A DNA stretch of 64,000 bases from Oscheius onirici (Eukaryota; Nematoda; Chromadorea; Rhabditida; Rhabditidae). The DNA is taken from assembly GCA_932521025.1 (NCBI GenBank), contig OW051473.1, positions 4,278,001 to 4,342,000 on the forward strand, read 5' to 3'. The notes under the pieces were generated by a model. It saw only the letters and a program-made list of their open reading frames with translations. It did no database searches and was not told where the DNA came from. Shown piece after piece: positions 48,889 to 60,400 of the stretch; position 1 is the stretch's first letter, and each line of letters opens with the position of its first letter. Both the position numbers and the translations under genes were made by a program.

Positions 48889-49836
48889 CTAAATAGACAT
48901 CTTGAAAAATTTGAGAAACATAAACATAGACAAAGACAAAAGGAAGCCGGATTATGGATAAGAGCCTGAAATCGTATCGGAAATTCAGTGTCCAGAGGTG
49001 CGAATCGGGCAAGAGGGGGATAGAAGAGATCGTAATCAGTGCAACGAAAATACGAGCTGGTTTCTCCGACCGTAGCACCCGCCCCTCGCTCTCGTCCTGG
49101 ATTGAAGACCCGTTTGACCATAACTCTTCAGAACTGACACCGAAGATGTCAAAAAGACATTTGGGAACAATAATTCGGGAAGATCGTTCAAAAAATGATT
49201 TGCGGAATAGTTAAAGAGCGGGAAGCAAGTCAGGTATCTCGAAATTGATCAGAAAAGATACCGATACTTATCGATGTCGCATTTCCGCAACTGCCAAGCC
49301 GTAAACGGGTTTCACCTGTTCCAAGTTGCAGCTCGATGTTGCAGAACATTGGATAAAGAACGATCAAGGAACAAATTGTGATCTAATTTTTTGTCTCTGA
49401 CCATTGGACAAGAATTGGTACATGCAATCAATCGAGACAGATTCTTTAGATTCGAACAAGTTTCGTCTCAAGTGGCTCTTGACGAAACCGTTCTTTTTTC
49501 AACGAGATGCAACACAATAGAGATAGATTGGAATGGCAACTGGCTTTGTTAGCGTATGCTTCACAATCCGGGACAAGGAATTAGCGCGAAAAATCGGGCA
49601 GTCTCGACAGTGACCACGGACCAAAAACGAAATCTCATCCCAATACCGAAAGCGAAATCAGTTCAATCGGGCAGTGGTCGGAAGTGGCCCGTTCACTGCG
49701 CGGACCTTTTTGTCTTGTCTGAAGAATAGTGTTCCAGTCTTTAAAATATCGGTCTTTGGGTTATCTTTATTAACAGATCATCGGAAAGAAAGCACCCGAA
49801 CAGCCGACAGACACGTGGTTTAACTAGGAAAGGATA
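48889..49836. other. intergenic stretch, no supported gene
   Basis: Frames overlapping the 5' flank of the Kunitz gene (48954-49214 and complements) are not supported by splice or domain evidence. No RNA gene seen. Confidence 0.5.
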
Positions 49837-51469
49837 TTACTCGTGGAATTGGATGACAGCATGAGTTCCGGAGACCATCCACTCGTTGCTGTCCTTGAAC
49901 TGTGCCATAAGATGGCGGTAAGCTCCTTCAGATAAACCAGCAACAGTCTCAGCCTTCAGGGTCCGTAATGCAACAAATGGAGCTGGCTGGAAGCCTTGTA
50001 TGGCAGTCTAGAACAATGCGTTTATTAGATGAATATCGCCTTACCGAGAACGGTGTAGTATACTTCCATGCGCGATCTCCAACAAGCTTTCGGTAGTTGA
50101 GATCACCTTTGAAGATCAAAAGACCAGACTTTGACAGATCCTGAAACAAAAATAACTGAATTTAGACCCACTGTCTGACCTCGTAAAGGACTGGATCAAC
50201 CTGTTTCATCATGCAGTATGGATAAGGCGAAGTCCAGAACAGATCATGTTGCAACTTTATGGACTGATCCTTCACGCGCTTTTCCATTTGACGACCAAAG
50301 CATGGTCCAAGTTCTCCTTGCAGCTTTTTGAAGGCTTCAACGGTCCAATCCCAATCCTCCTTGATTACGTCCGACACAAACCACGGAATTTTCTAAAGTT
50401 AGAATAGAAAAAAAGTTTCGTTATTGTACCTTCATGTGGAAGATGACCTCGTCTGCGATGTTGTTTGCCAGAATGAACTCGGCGAAGATCATGTCAGCAG
50501 CAAGCTCTATGCCGGCATTGTCCAAAATGATGTCGACTCGACGACGAGATCCGCTCTTGTTTCTCATTTTACGAATGTAGCGGAAAATACGTGGCAAATC
50601 GTTCACAATCAGCAAATGATCGAGAGCGGCGAGAGCCTCGGAATCATGGTTCTGAATCATATATTATATACGAAATTGAACAAACTGACGTGAACAGTGT
50701 GTTCTCCGGCAGACAGCGACAAATCAGCACGATTTCCCCAGATACATTGCTGAAAGGTACTTTTATACAAAACAACTAGCCTACCTTGAAAAGTGCGGAT
50801 AGATGAATCTCGTCGTTTTCATTGTTGGAAGAAGTGGACAGGTAGCTTTTGAGCAAGGTCAACGAATCGATAATCTGCTCGGCACTAAAATTTGTTGTTT
50901 GGACTTTACAAATTTTGCTTCTCACTGTTGCTCGAAGCCTTCACGTTTCTGATCCTTGAAGTAGTCGTACTGAGACATCACTTTGGTGCCGTAGACAACA
51001 CCATAGATTCTCCGGTACAAGTAACACTCCACAAACAGCCAATCAGCATCGAACCACGTAGCTTTTTGACCGCCCTATGCAAGATTGTTTTAGAATTAAA
51101 AGGATATTTACCTCTTCAGCAATGTCCATCTTCTCTTGCAGCAGTTTGTTGTACATTCTGACATCGTCGAACTTGTCCTCGAGAAGCTCAAGCGGTTTGT
51201 TTGTCATCATCCGATAGCGCATCTCGCTCAGATGAGCCAAAATGTCTTTGATGTCTTGATTAGCCTTCTAAAATTAAAAAAATAGTAGAAACATTATCGC
51301 AACTCACATCACCGTAGATTTCCGGCAAGTCGCGATGCTTGGTGTGGAACTGGTTGACGAGCTTGCTCACGATAGTTGGCCAGCGATCCTTGATGGTATC
51401 ATAGACAAAAGTTCTGAATAAGTTATAGATAAGAAAGTTTCCGGTTAACTTGCCCAGTTTTGGTTCCAT
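49837..51469 (-). CDS. ARMT1-type DUF89 protein (damage-control phosphatase / carboxyl methyltransferase family)
   Basis: The start MEPKLGK at 51469 is joined in phase (GTTAAC ... TTATTCAG) to [15 protein letters not shown]. Further exons encode [49 protein letters not shown] text ([10 protein letters not shown]), then [22 protein letters not shown], the hallmark of DUF89 with metal-binding Asp and Asn. After that come [23 protein letters not shown] (another conserved metal-binding block) and the C-terminal strand, ending at 49837-49839. Length is about 440 residues, typical for ARMT1 (human C6orf211). The family hydrolyses phosphorylated metabolites with Mn/Co/Ni and has been reported to methylate PCNA. 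The coding frame is complete. Confidence 0.88.
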
Positions 51470-53193
51470 TTAAAATTGGAGGAAGAGTAGAATTCTCTTC
51501 ATCGCTCCCCATGGCAACAACCCTGCAAACAGAAAATTGATAAGAGCCAAAAGAAAGGAAAGATAATTTAACTTCAAACAGATTAAGGAAAGCTATGAAT
51601 AGCTAAACAGCAGACTGCCCGATCATTCCGGAAAGGCGCAATAAAAACAAAAAGCCGATCAATGGCATCGTGTGATACTCCAAAATTAAAACAGATGTTC
51701 CGGAAACAACAGACGCATTTTTGCGACTCTAATTTTTTAGCAAACGCACGCGACATTACGGTGGATCCGACCTAGTTCCGGCTTAGTCTCTCCCTCATCC
51801 GTTGATCTTGTGTACTTCTAAGAAGATCTCAAGTAGTTTTCCTGTTATTCTGGTACATTTCCTAGCCTATGAAACTAGATGCTATGTTATTCAGCCAGTT
51901 AAACCATCAAAAATTGCATTGAAACTTAAAACGATAAGAAGTTTTGCGCTTAAAATCACAAACTTTAAAATAGCTTACTGTTACACTATATGGCCGATCC
52001 AAGTTTCAAAACAAATACTAGCATCTACCTTTCCTGTTAAAAACAACGCACTAACAACTTAAAGAAAAGTTACATCGCAGTAGTATGTAGCGATGGCTTC
52101 TGAAGATGACAAAGAAATTGAGCGCGCGACGTTGTTGTTCGTAACTTGCAGGGTAAAACCCGAGATATAGACGAAAACATGCTCTAAAAACAGCTTCACA
52201 AATTATTTTCGGACGGATGAGAAGATGAGAAGGGATTAACATTTTTGACAGTATGATCCGTGCTCTATAGCCCATTCTTTGGCCATGATGTGATGTAAAC
52301 TTTTTTTCTCTACTGTAAGACTACCGTTTCGGACATTATTTGATATAGCGCACTATCAGCGATGACACGACAACTCGACGAAGATCTTGGCTATGTTCTT
52401 TTTAGCTCTTAAGCCACTATTAACTAGAAAAGCTGCAAAAAATGTTATTGACTAGGTGAAAATATTGAATGCGGGTTGCAGTTGTTTACTCTTTTGAACT
52501 CTACTCGTTCTATGTGCTCTTCTTGTCGCACGCGGCGGTCGCTCATCGCGGCAACTGACGTCTATCTCTGGCGGCCCGCGCTGTCCTATCAGTTCTGGCC
52601 TGCCTCGTCCTTTATGTAGAATACACTCATTGCTTTTCATTGTAAACACCTAACCAGATCAATCGATCTTGCTCATCCAACTTGTGTATCCAACTTGTCA
52701 CTTGACCGGCTGACCTATAAACTCCTAGTAAATGTCGGTCTAAATTAAACGCCCAGTTTTGAATCATTTGAGTCTTTAGATCTTCTCTGTGAATTATTGT
52801 TAACTCCCGACGTCGATCAGACGTACGCACAAACAGGTTCCTCTTTCTCCATCTCCACCAATTCGCCTTTCGTAGCCAATATGTGTTAACGTCTTTTAGC
52901 GGCTTCAATCAATTTTTCGCCAATTGTATCACTTTTTGACGAATTTTTGTACAAAATACTTTATTCCGCGTCAGTTTAATCCAGATTAAATCGGGTACAC
53001 TTCTTTCAAATTGTTTCTATGGTTGACCACGCCCCATGGCAATTCTTCATTAGGATTCTTTACCTCAAACAGATGCCAACCAGGCACACTTCGGACTCTC
53101 CTCTTTTGACCTCTCACAAATCATTTTTTCCAGAAAACCATTTTGAGAAGGTATTCTCGGGATCCTTTGGGATTCCTCTAGCCACTTCTAGTC
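51470..53193. other. interval between the ARMT1-type gene and hif-1
   Basis: About 1.7 kb separating divergent genes. A minus frame at 52627-52908 (93 codons, Trp/Arg-rich) has no recognisable match. Promoters of both genes presumably lie here, but no clear TATA box was seen. Confidence 0.5.
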
Positions 53194-56100
53194 ATGGAAT
53201 GCGAAACTGAAAATCGGAAGCGGTAAAATTAGAACCATATGTTGATCATTTTCATTTTAGGAGCATGGACAAACGTCGTGAGACGTCCCGCTGTGCTGCT
53301 CGTGAACGTCGAGGAAAAGAATCGGATGTCTTTAACGATCTGAAAGACGTTGTGCCACTTGTAGACGACGGAACCGTTGGTCACCTCGACAGAATTGCTC
53401 TTTTGCGAGTCGCCGCTACAGTCTGCCGATTTCGATGCCAAGCCGCCAATGGTATGACAGTTTTAGACAAAAACCACGTGACTTTAGTTCTCGACAACTT
53501 GGTTGTGCCGGACAATGCCTCAAGAAAGCTAAAACTATGGACCGAAGAGACAATGACAGAATGCCTCGACGGATTCGTATTGATGTGTGATTGTAATGGA
53601 GACGTTCTTTATATCACAGAGAGTGTTGCGCTATACCTCGGTCTTACACAGGTCAGTATTTCATGTTATGCTCGAACGAAAGCCATGAAGTCACGCGACT
53701 TCCAACACCCAATACTTTTATCTTAAAACGCTATATCAGTGGCGAAAAAAGAAGACTGCGATTGATAAGATTTTGGGGAATTATAGGAAACAGACGTTAC
53801 AATCGAGGGAACAATCAGTAATCCACCTTATGGAACTCTGAAATAATATGAAGATCATTGCTGCAATATGAAAGCTTGAAAAATGTTTTTCCATTCAATC
53901 ATAACCTTTACAGACTGACATTGCCGGACGTTCACTGAAAGAATTCTTCCATCTTGACGATTACAACGAGTTTCGCGATGTCGTTGGCCAGCTTGTCACG
54001 CGCAATTCCGAAGAAGCTCAAGGAAGGTATACTATTCGACCGAGGACATGAACTGATTATTTGTTCTCAGAGCTATTGTTCTTCGTATGAAGACCGTCAT
54101 CAGTCCTCGAGGTCGTAACCTTAATATGAAGAGCGCCCTATTCAAGGTTTGTTTATTTCAAATCCAAATGTAATCGGACCGTAAGAGCTAGAAATTAAGA
54201 TTATCAGAAACTTCCTCAATCAAGAGATTAGCCGAATTTTTTTTTTTTTTATCTTTTGCAAAAACAAGTTTTACACTAGACATCCTAGAGCCACCTGCTT
54301 CCTCAGAAAAGTCAGTAGACTGTTTGTTGTTGTTTTGCCCTTAGGTAATAGGTTTTGGCAGTTCAGTTCGCCGGAAACTGCTCCAACTATACAAACATTA
54401 GACGTCCCAACAGCTTGCTCAAAGCACATGAGTGCAGTCGAACGCGTTCTTTAGCCCCGTTCGCTGTGGCACTCCCACGTGACACGATTTTTCGCAATCC
54501 AACTCGGAGAACTTGAACGAGAGCTCTGCAGAATGCCGCAGAGACTGAGCACATGTATGAGGGATAGTGGCTCTCAGTCGCGCAATTCAAAATTGTTTTG
54601 TCGGGGGTTAGGGAGTGGGGGTTGAGTCCGGAAGATCAGCCTACTGACAAGTGCATCAATCAGACATTTGGCCGACGGCATAGACGTTGAGAGAGCAAGC
54701 AACACAGACATAGACTTGGTTTTTCAGCCCGTCTCCTTTGTAGTCAAAAGCAAGAAAGCCGATGTCGGTCATGTCATTTTCATGCAAGGAGTCTGCGTTC
54801 CTGCAGGTCAGGGATCAGTTAACGCTAATGCCACGGCTTTGACTAAGGTATTAGTACTCTTCAGCAAGGCTAAATAGCTTCTCTTAAGGGAAGTGATACT
54901 CCGTCTGGAACATACATGACTCGCCACACATGTGATATGCGGATATCATTCATCAACGAGAGATTTAACTACATGCTTAGAAACGACTTAAAGAGCTTGG
55001 TCGGAGCCAGTTATTACGACCTTGTGCATCCTGCCGATATCGAGCTTATTGCAAAGGTTTTTGATCGTTTCGAGTAATTAATGTGAACGTCTTCAGTCGA
55101 TGAAGGAGCTGTTCACCAAGGGACACGTCAGGACACCGTACTACAGACTCGTCGCTGCCAATGGCAACTTTGCATGGCTGATGACGGATGCTAATACTAC
55201 TCAGCACACCTGCAAGGGACAAAGAGGACAATATGTCGTATGTGTTCACTACATTATCGGCATTCAAGAGCCGAGTGAATCGCTGGTTGTCTGTACTGAC
55301 AGCGCTCCAGCTGGACTGGCCGTTGAAGTCAAGAAGGAGGTCGATGATCTTCGAGGTGAGGGTGTTAAGAGCAATACGATTGACGTTAGTTCCTCTAGAC
55401 TTGCTCCTAATGCGCATTTACTTGGAAGAGATGCTTTTCCACTTTCAAGTGATTCCATTAAGATAACATTTCGCGTCATGAAAGCAGAAGCGGGGTAGAA
55501 CACCGGGAGTGCAGAAGGTTAATGAGCTGTACATCCTTAGGCGCGACAAGAATTGCACTAATGGGGACACTTCACGAGAATCTATTTGCAGAATATGTTG
55601 GTCGTCAACCCGAAGTCATTGATGCTGATAACTATGTACCGCTCTTTTCTGATGATTTCACTGAAACTCTGAGACCTCAGGAGAATGGAGCTCCTCAAGG
55701 TAACTCTTTTGAATTTCTTTTTATCCTTGGAATAACTTGCAGAGGGAATTGATGCCGTGTTTTGGCAGTGTGTCTGGCCTGCTTTAGGTTACAAGATCCC
55801 GCCAGACCGCATAGAAAAGAGAAAAGATGATAGCATGGAAACGGAACTGTTTCAATATGACGGCGCTGAGGTTATTGGCACCTTTTGGCCCGAAATTTCA
55901 AATTCCGCTTTTGTAAGAAAAGCAGCAGCCAGTTTACCTTTGTGTGTACGTCGTGTGTCTCCGTTTCCGTCTTATCATGTCACCCCTTGCTTTTGACCTC
56001 CTCGGGCCCCTCTGTCACCTCCAGTTTAATCTCAGTAACTTGTTTTCAGCGAGCCGTTCGGATAGCTACGATGAAGTTCTCGAATGGCTTTTCCATGGCC

Positions 56101-56961
56101 AGCCGTCTTCTCCGAGCCCGCGTCGAGAGCAATGTGGTCAGTCTGATGACCCCACTCTGGCCTCGGTGCAACTCATGGCTCAAGCACCTCGTTCCTCCTA
56201 CGGATCCTCCTATCCCTACCGGTCCGCGGTCTGTGAAGGAGGCGAAGGAATACATAGCAAACGTTCTGGCCCCATCAATAGTCGGCCTCAAGAGTATCCG
56301 GGTGCCGGTGCACGTGAGGCCTTCATGTTCAATGGGGCTCGATCTCTTCCATCTAGCACAGCAACCAATACTCCACCAAGCCTTTCCGCTGTTCACTCTC
56401 CCGGTATTTGACTTCTTGTTCTTCATAAAAACATTTTCAGACAACAACTCTTTGCCAACATGTGAGCAACAAGCGAACCCCACCTTGTACTCCGCTATGC
56501 TTGTTGCCAATCCTTCGAATGGACACGTCAGTGCCATGCCCGATCTTAGCACAACGATCGTAGAAGATCTGCAGTGGGAAGAACCGGATCTTACTGGTCT
56601 GGCTCCATTTGTACCAGATGATGATGTCGTAAGAAATGTTTCTGAAATTGTAGCAAACACACATTTTAGATTGATTTTGGTGCTGAATCTTTGCCCAAAG
56701 ATCTCGAAATGCTTTTTAGCGACTTGCCTGACTGGAGACCAACTCAGCCGATGGTAGCTCGTGGAAACCCTGCTGCTCAGAGAGTTAAGTACGAGCCAGC
56801 AGTGGCTAACTACGACTACCAGGGCGGAGATGCTTCTCGTAAGAGCTAATTTTAAATTTTTCAAGTTGTAAATTGCAGAGACTGATTATCAGAGTCAGGC
56901 ATCACAGCAGCAGTATTGGCAGCAGCAAAATTGGGCACCGTCTAATAACTTTACTTACTAA
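53194..56961 (+). CDS. hif-1: hypoxia-inducible factor HIF-1 (bHLH-PAS transcription factor)
   Basis: Exon 1 ([10 protein letters not shown]) joins in phase to [20 protein letters not shown], the bHLH basic region, with helix 2 [19 protein letters not shown] follows ([20 protein letters not shown] ... [18 protein letters not shown]), then [32 protein letters not shown] and PAS-B ([12 protein letters not shown] ... [37 protein letters not shown]). Later exons give [13 protein letters not shown] and the LTGLAP motif, with its proline codon at 56605-56607. This fits the LxxLAP prolyl-hydroxylation site read by EGL-9 and VHL. The Gln/Tyr-rich end stops at 56959-56961. Under normoxia the protein should be degraded; under hypoxia it pairs with ARNT/AHA-1. 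The order matches C. elegans HIF-1. Confidence 0.93.
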
Positions 56962-57473
56962 CACTTTGTCTTTTTTGCACTTTGTGCACCACGGCTAGCA
57001 GAGATTCTCATTACTCCCTCAGATGTCCCCAACCTACACATTTCCCACGCTCCTCTAGTTCAATTATTCTGTTGTGAAATCCAGTTTTTGCTTAATCACG
57101 GGCAAAGTCCTAGTTCCGGTTGTTCGGTAAATGCCCCTTATTCTTTTCTAAATGTTTTAGTACACTGGTAGATCATTGTAGCTAACTATTCCGTTCCCCT
57201 CCCTCCACTTTGTCATGTATATTGTTGTAGAAACTAGATTCTTCCATTCATTTTGTTCTCTGCAAAGCGTGTACAAAAATAATCTTACCTATTTTAACGA
57301 TACATACTTTTTATTGGATCACCGAATAAATTTCTAGCAATTAACAATGAATCACGACTTACTGCAAAAAATTCCAAATATTTAGTAGATATGATTGAAG
57401 GGAATATAGATATGGATATTCGTGATAAAAAAGACACGAAGAAAATTTCAAACTTTCCAAATCAGAAGGGTAG
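56962..57473. other. 3' flank of hif-1
   Basis: Non-coding; contains an AATAAA at about 57324-57330 and T-rich tracts, fitting a long 3' UTR of hif-1. No separate gene seen. Confidence 0.5.
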
Positions 57474-60400
57474 CTAATCCCAGCCATTCACGGTTTCCTG
57501 CCTGCGGGTCATATTCTCGACCCTCGTGTTGCCGGGAGCGGATTGCTGTTGAATTCCACCGATGACTTCTTGGCATGTTGGGCATGTAGACTTCTCCATG
57601 GCTTGGCCGCACTCTCTAATTGCGTACAGGTGCCCATTTGGACACTGAATGTTTTTGTTATGAACTTTCAAAGTGGACCTAACCTTGTACCAAGCAGAGA
57701 CGTCGTTTACAACGGCCTTTTGAATCAAAAGCTGTTCTTCATAGCTGAGACCGAAACTTTGGTCAATAGTATTTATCAGCCTCTTGAACTCTTCTGCAAA
57801 ATAGAATAGTATGAAAATCTAAAAACACAATTACCAAGATTCTCTCCAGTCGATTCTTTGTTAGTATTGAGCAGAAGATTGAGCTCCACAACAGCGTTAG
57901 CTGCCTGGAAGTCAAAAATTCCATTCATTGCAGCCTTGAGAAGCACGTCGCCGACATGACACCACCTCTCGAGTCGGATCAGCTCATTCTTGTATTGCTC
58001 CATCATCAGATTCGAGCCTCCCTTTTTAATCAGAGTTTGTTCGAGATAATCCAGCATCCACCCCCATTCTTTATGCTAAAACATTTTGAAAAAGATTCTG
58101 AACTCATAGTTTACCAGCTCTTCAACGACAGTTTCTGATCCAAAGAAGAGCTCAGCAGCAGCTTTTAGCTTTGGGCAAATGTTGAAATCTTGTAGAGCTG
58201 GCAGCTGGATGATTTTAGCTTGAAGATCTTTCAGTTTGGACATAAACCTGTCAAATAAAATCAGAAATAGAGAAAGAAAGACTTACTTTGCTAGATTCTC
58301 AAATTTGACTCAAAAAAAGTCCCCTAGTCAGCTGCTTATCGCCAAATTCCACAATTTTCGAAACTACTTCTGCTGTCGACGGCCAAATTGAGTCCCGAAG
58401 AACTGCAGGTGCTCGCATCGTTCCAGGTCCGGGAGTATAGGCAGGCACTTTGATCTTCAATCCAGTCAATTTTGCGATGGTTTCGTCGCGTTGAGCAGTG
58501 AGCTTCTCCACGGTGTCACCAAGAACTTACATTTGATCTAAGCAAACAATTATTGAATTTATAACAGTGTAGACTACCTTTTCAATATCCATGATTCTCT
58601 GATTGAGCTGTCTCTGATAGCGGCGACTCTACGTTACGTTGGATGTGCAAATGGGGCAAGTAAACTGCCTGATTGCAGCAGATGTATTGCCTTCCTCTCC
58701 CGTTGGATTCATCTGGGAGTTTACCCATCTGTTCATTGCTGTCGATTCAATGATGTAACCACATTGCAACTGGATGAACCCAGCATCGATTGGGACAGTC
58801 TTCAAGGCACGGCGGGCACATTTCTCCACAGGTTCGACCCTAAAACAGGTAACAGTTTGAATTTAAAAAAATTAAACCTTTTGTTTTCCATGACTTTCAC
58901 GTTTTGTACGGCACTGCTGGCTCTCGAACTGAATCTTTTCATTAGAATTGCAGCGACTGTGGAAGCAAGATGTTTCACAGGGCTTCTGACACGGAGGACA
59001 GCTCATGCTGCACTGGGATCCGCATTCGTGGCCACAAATCAACCGTATTGTATAAATTTCTTGGCAACGGATATGAAGACGACCTTGAAGACAGGCTCCA
59101 CAGCATCCTTTGCACACATGCTTGCAGTCACTCAGTTCAACTCGACACGGATGAGGGCAATTGGCGGTGGCCGTATCGACATGACATTGCACGAGATCAG
59201 TATGCCCACAATTCGGCCAAGTTTTCGTAATCTTCTGTTTACATTTGTAGACGTTTGGATCAGCGAAGCAAGGCATCAGCATCACATGACGACAAGGGAC
59301 AACCTTCGGAAACTTCACAAGGCATTCCGTCGAACATGGGGCAGAGCAATTCTTGGCACACAGATGTCCGCAATCAAGAATATTTGGGCAGCTCTCGCTA
59401 CATTCCACATCTTCTAGCTCCATATGACATGGTTTTCTGGTCCTGTGTCCACAGGCCTGGACAACGTCAACAATAACTGTGCACTTGTTGCATTCCTCCT
59501 TACATCTGAAAAAAAATTAGGGGAAGCACTGAAAATCTTACCGTTTCTTGCATTTATGGCCACTTGGACAAGTCCGCTCACAAGGCTCTTGACACATGTG
59601 TGTATCGTGAGAACTAGGATGACAGCGCATTGGACAAGTGTGCCCGCAGTCAAGACGAGTTGCACAGGGTTCACGGCAGCCTCCGTCGAATGACAGCCTT
59701 TGGAAATCTTGCCATTTTACAATTGTCTAAAAAAATTAATGTTGTTTTTTAAATAAATGAAAACCTGAGCATTCTGGTGGTTCTGGCATTCAATGACAAG
59801 ATTGTTGGACAGAGCATTAGCTTCAATAAAAGAGTTCTTGATATTTTCCCAAAGATTCGGTTTTGCTGTACATTTATCTGCCAAGAAGTCGATATTGCCC
59901 AGAATGTAGAAGCCCTTCTTGGCACGAGACATGGCGACACAAACACGATTTGGCGTATTCAGGAAGCCAATCTTGTTCTCCGGATTGAAACTTCTGACGA
60001 GGGAGAGAATGATGATTTCGCATTCTTCTCCTTGATAGTTGTCAACGACGTCTATGCGAACCTTGTGCTCTGGTCCAATGACTTCTAGGGCAAGGCGTCG
60101 GATGGTAAGCATCTGTTCCATGTAGGTGCATAGAACGGTAACTTGGTCTGCCTTGTATCCTTGCTGAAGAAGATAAAGAGCCAGACGGACGGCATAGTTG
60201 GCCTCGAACTCATTCATGTGAGACTTCTACTCCTGGTCTATTTTTTCTTTGTGGTCATGATTGATAAAGACGAAGTTTTTTTCCATTCCGACCACTGGTT
60301 CGTACTTGAAGACGCATGGGTCATCTTTCCGACCATCGTAAAAATATGGCATCAAGGTTCGAGCAATTTCGGGTCTCATTCGGTGCTGATTTTTCAGATT

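Noticed and set aside
52627-52908. 93-codon Trp/Arg-rich minus frame, considered as a retrotransposon remnant
   Set aside because: No reverse transcriptase, integrase or gag motif could be recognised.
55885-56864. Long frames on both strands (290 and 272 codons) over the 3' half of hif-1
   Set aside because: The hif-1 reading frame, supported by splice phase and the LxxLAP motif, explains the region; these are shadows.
58764-59417. 217-codon plus-strand frame
   Set aside because: It is the reverse complement of NF-X1 zinc-finger coding sequence on the minus strand.
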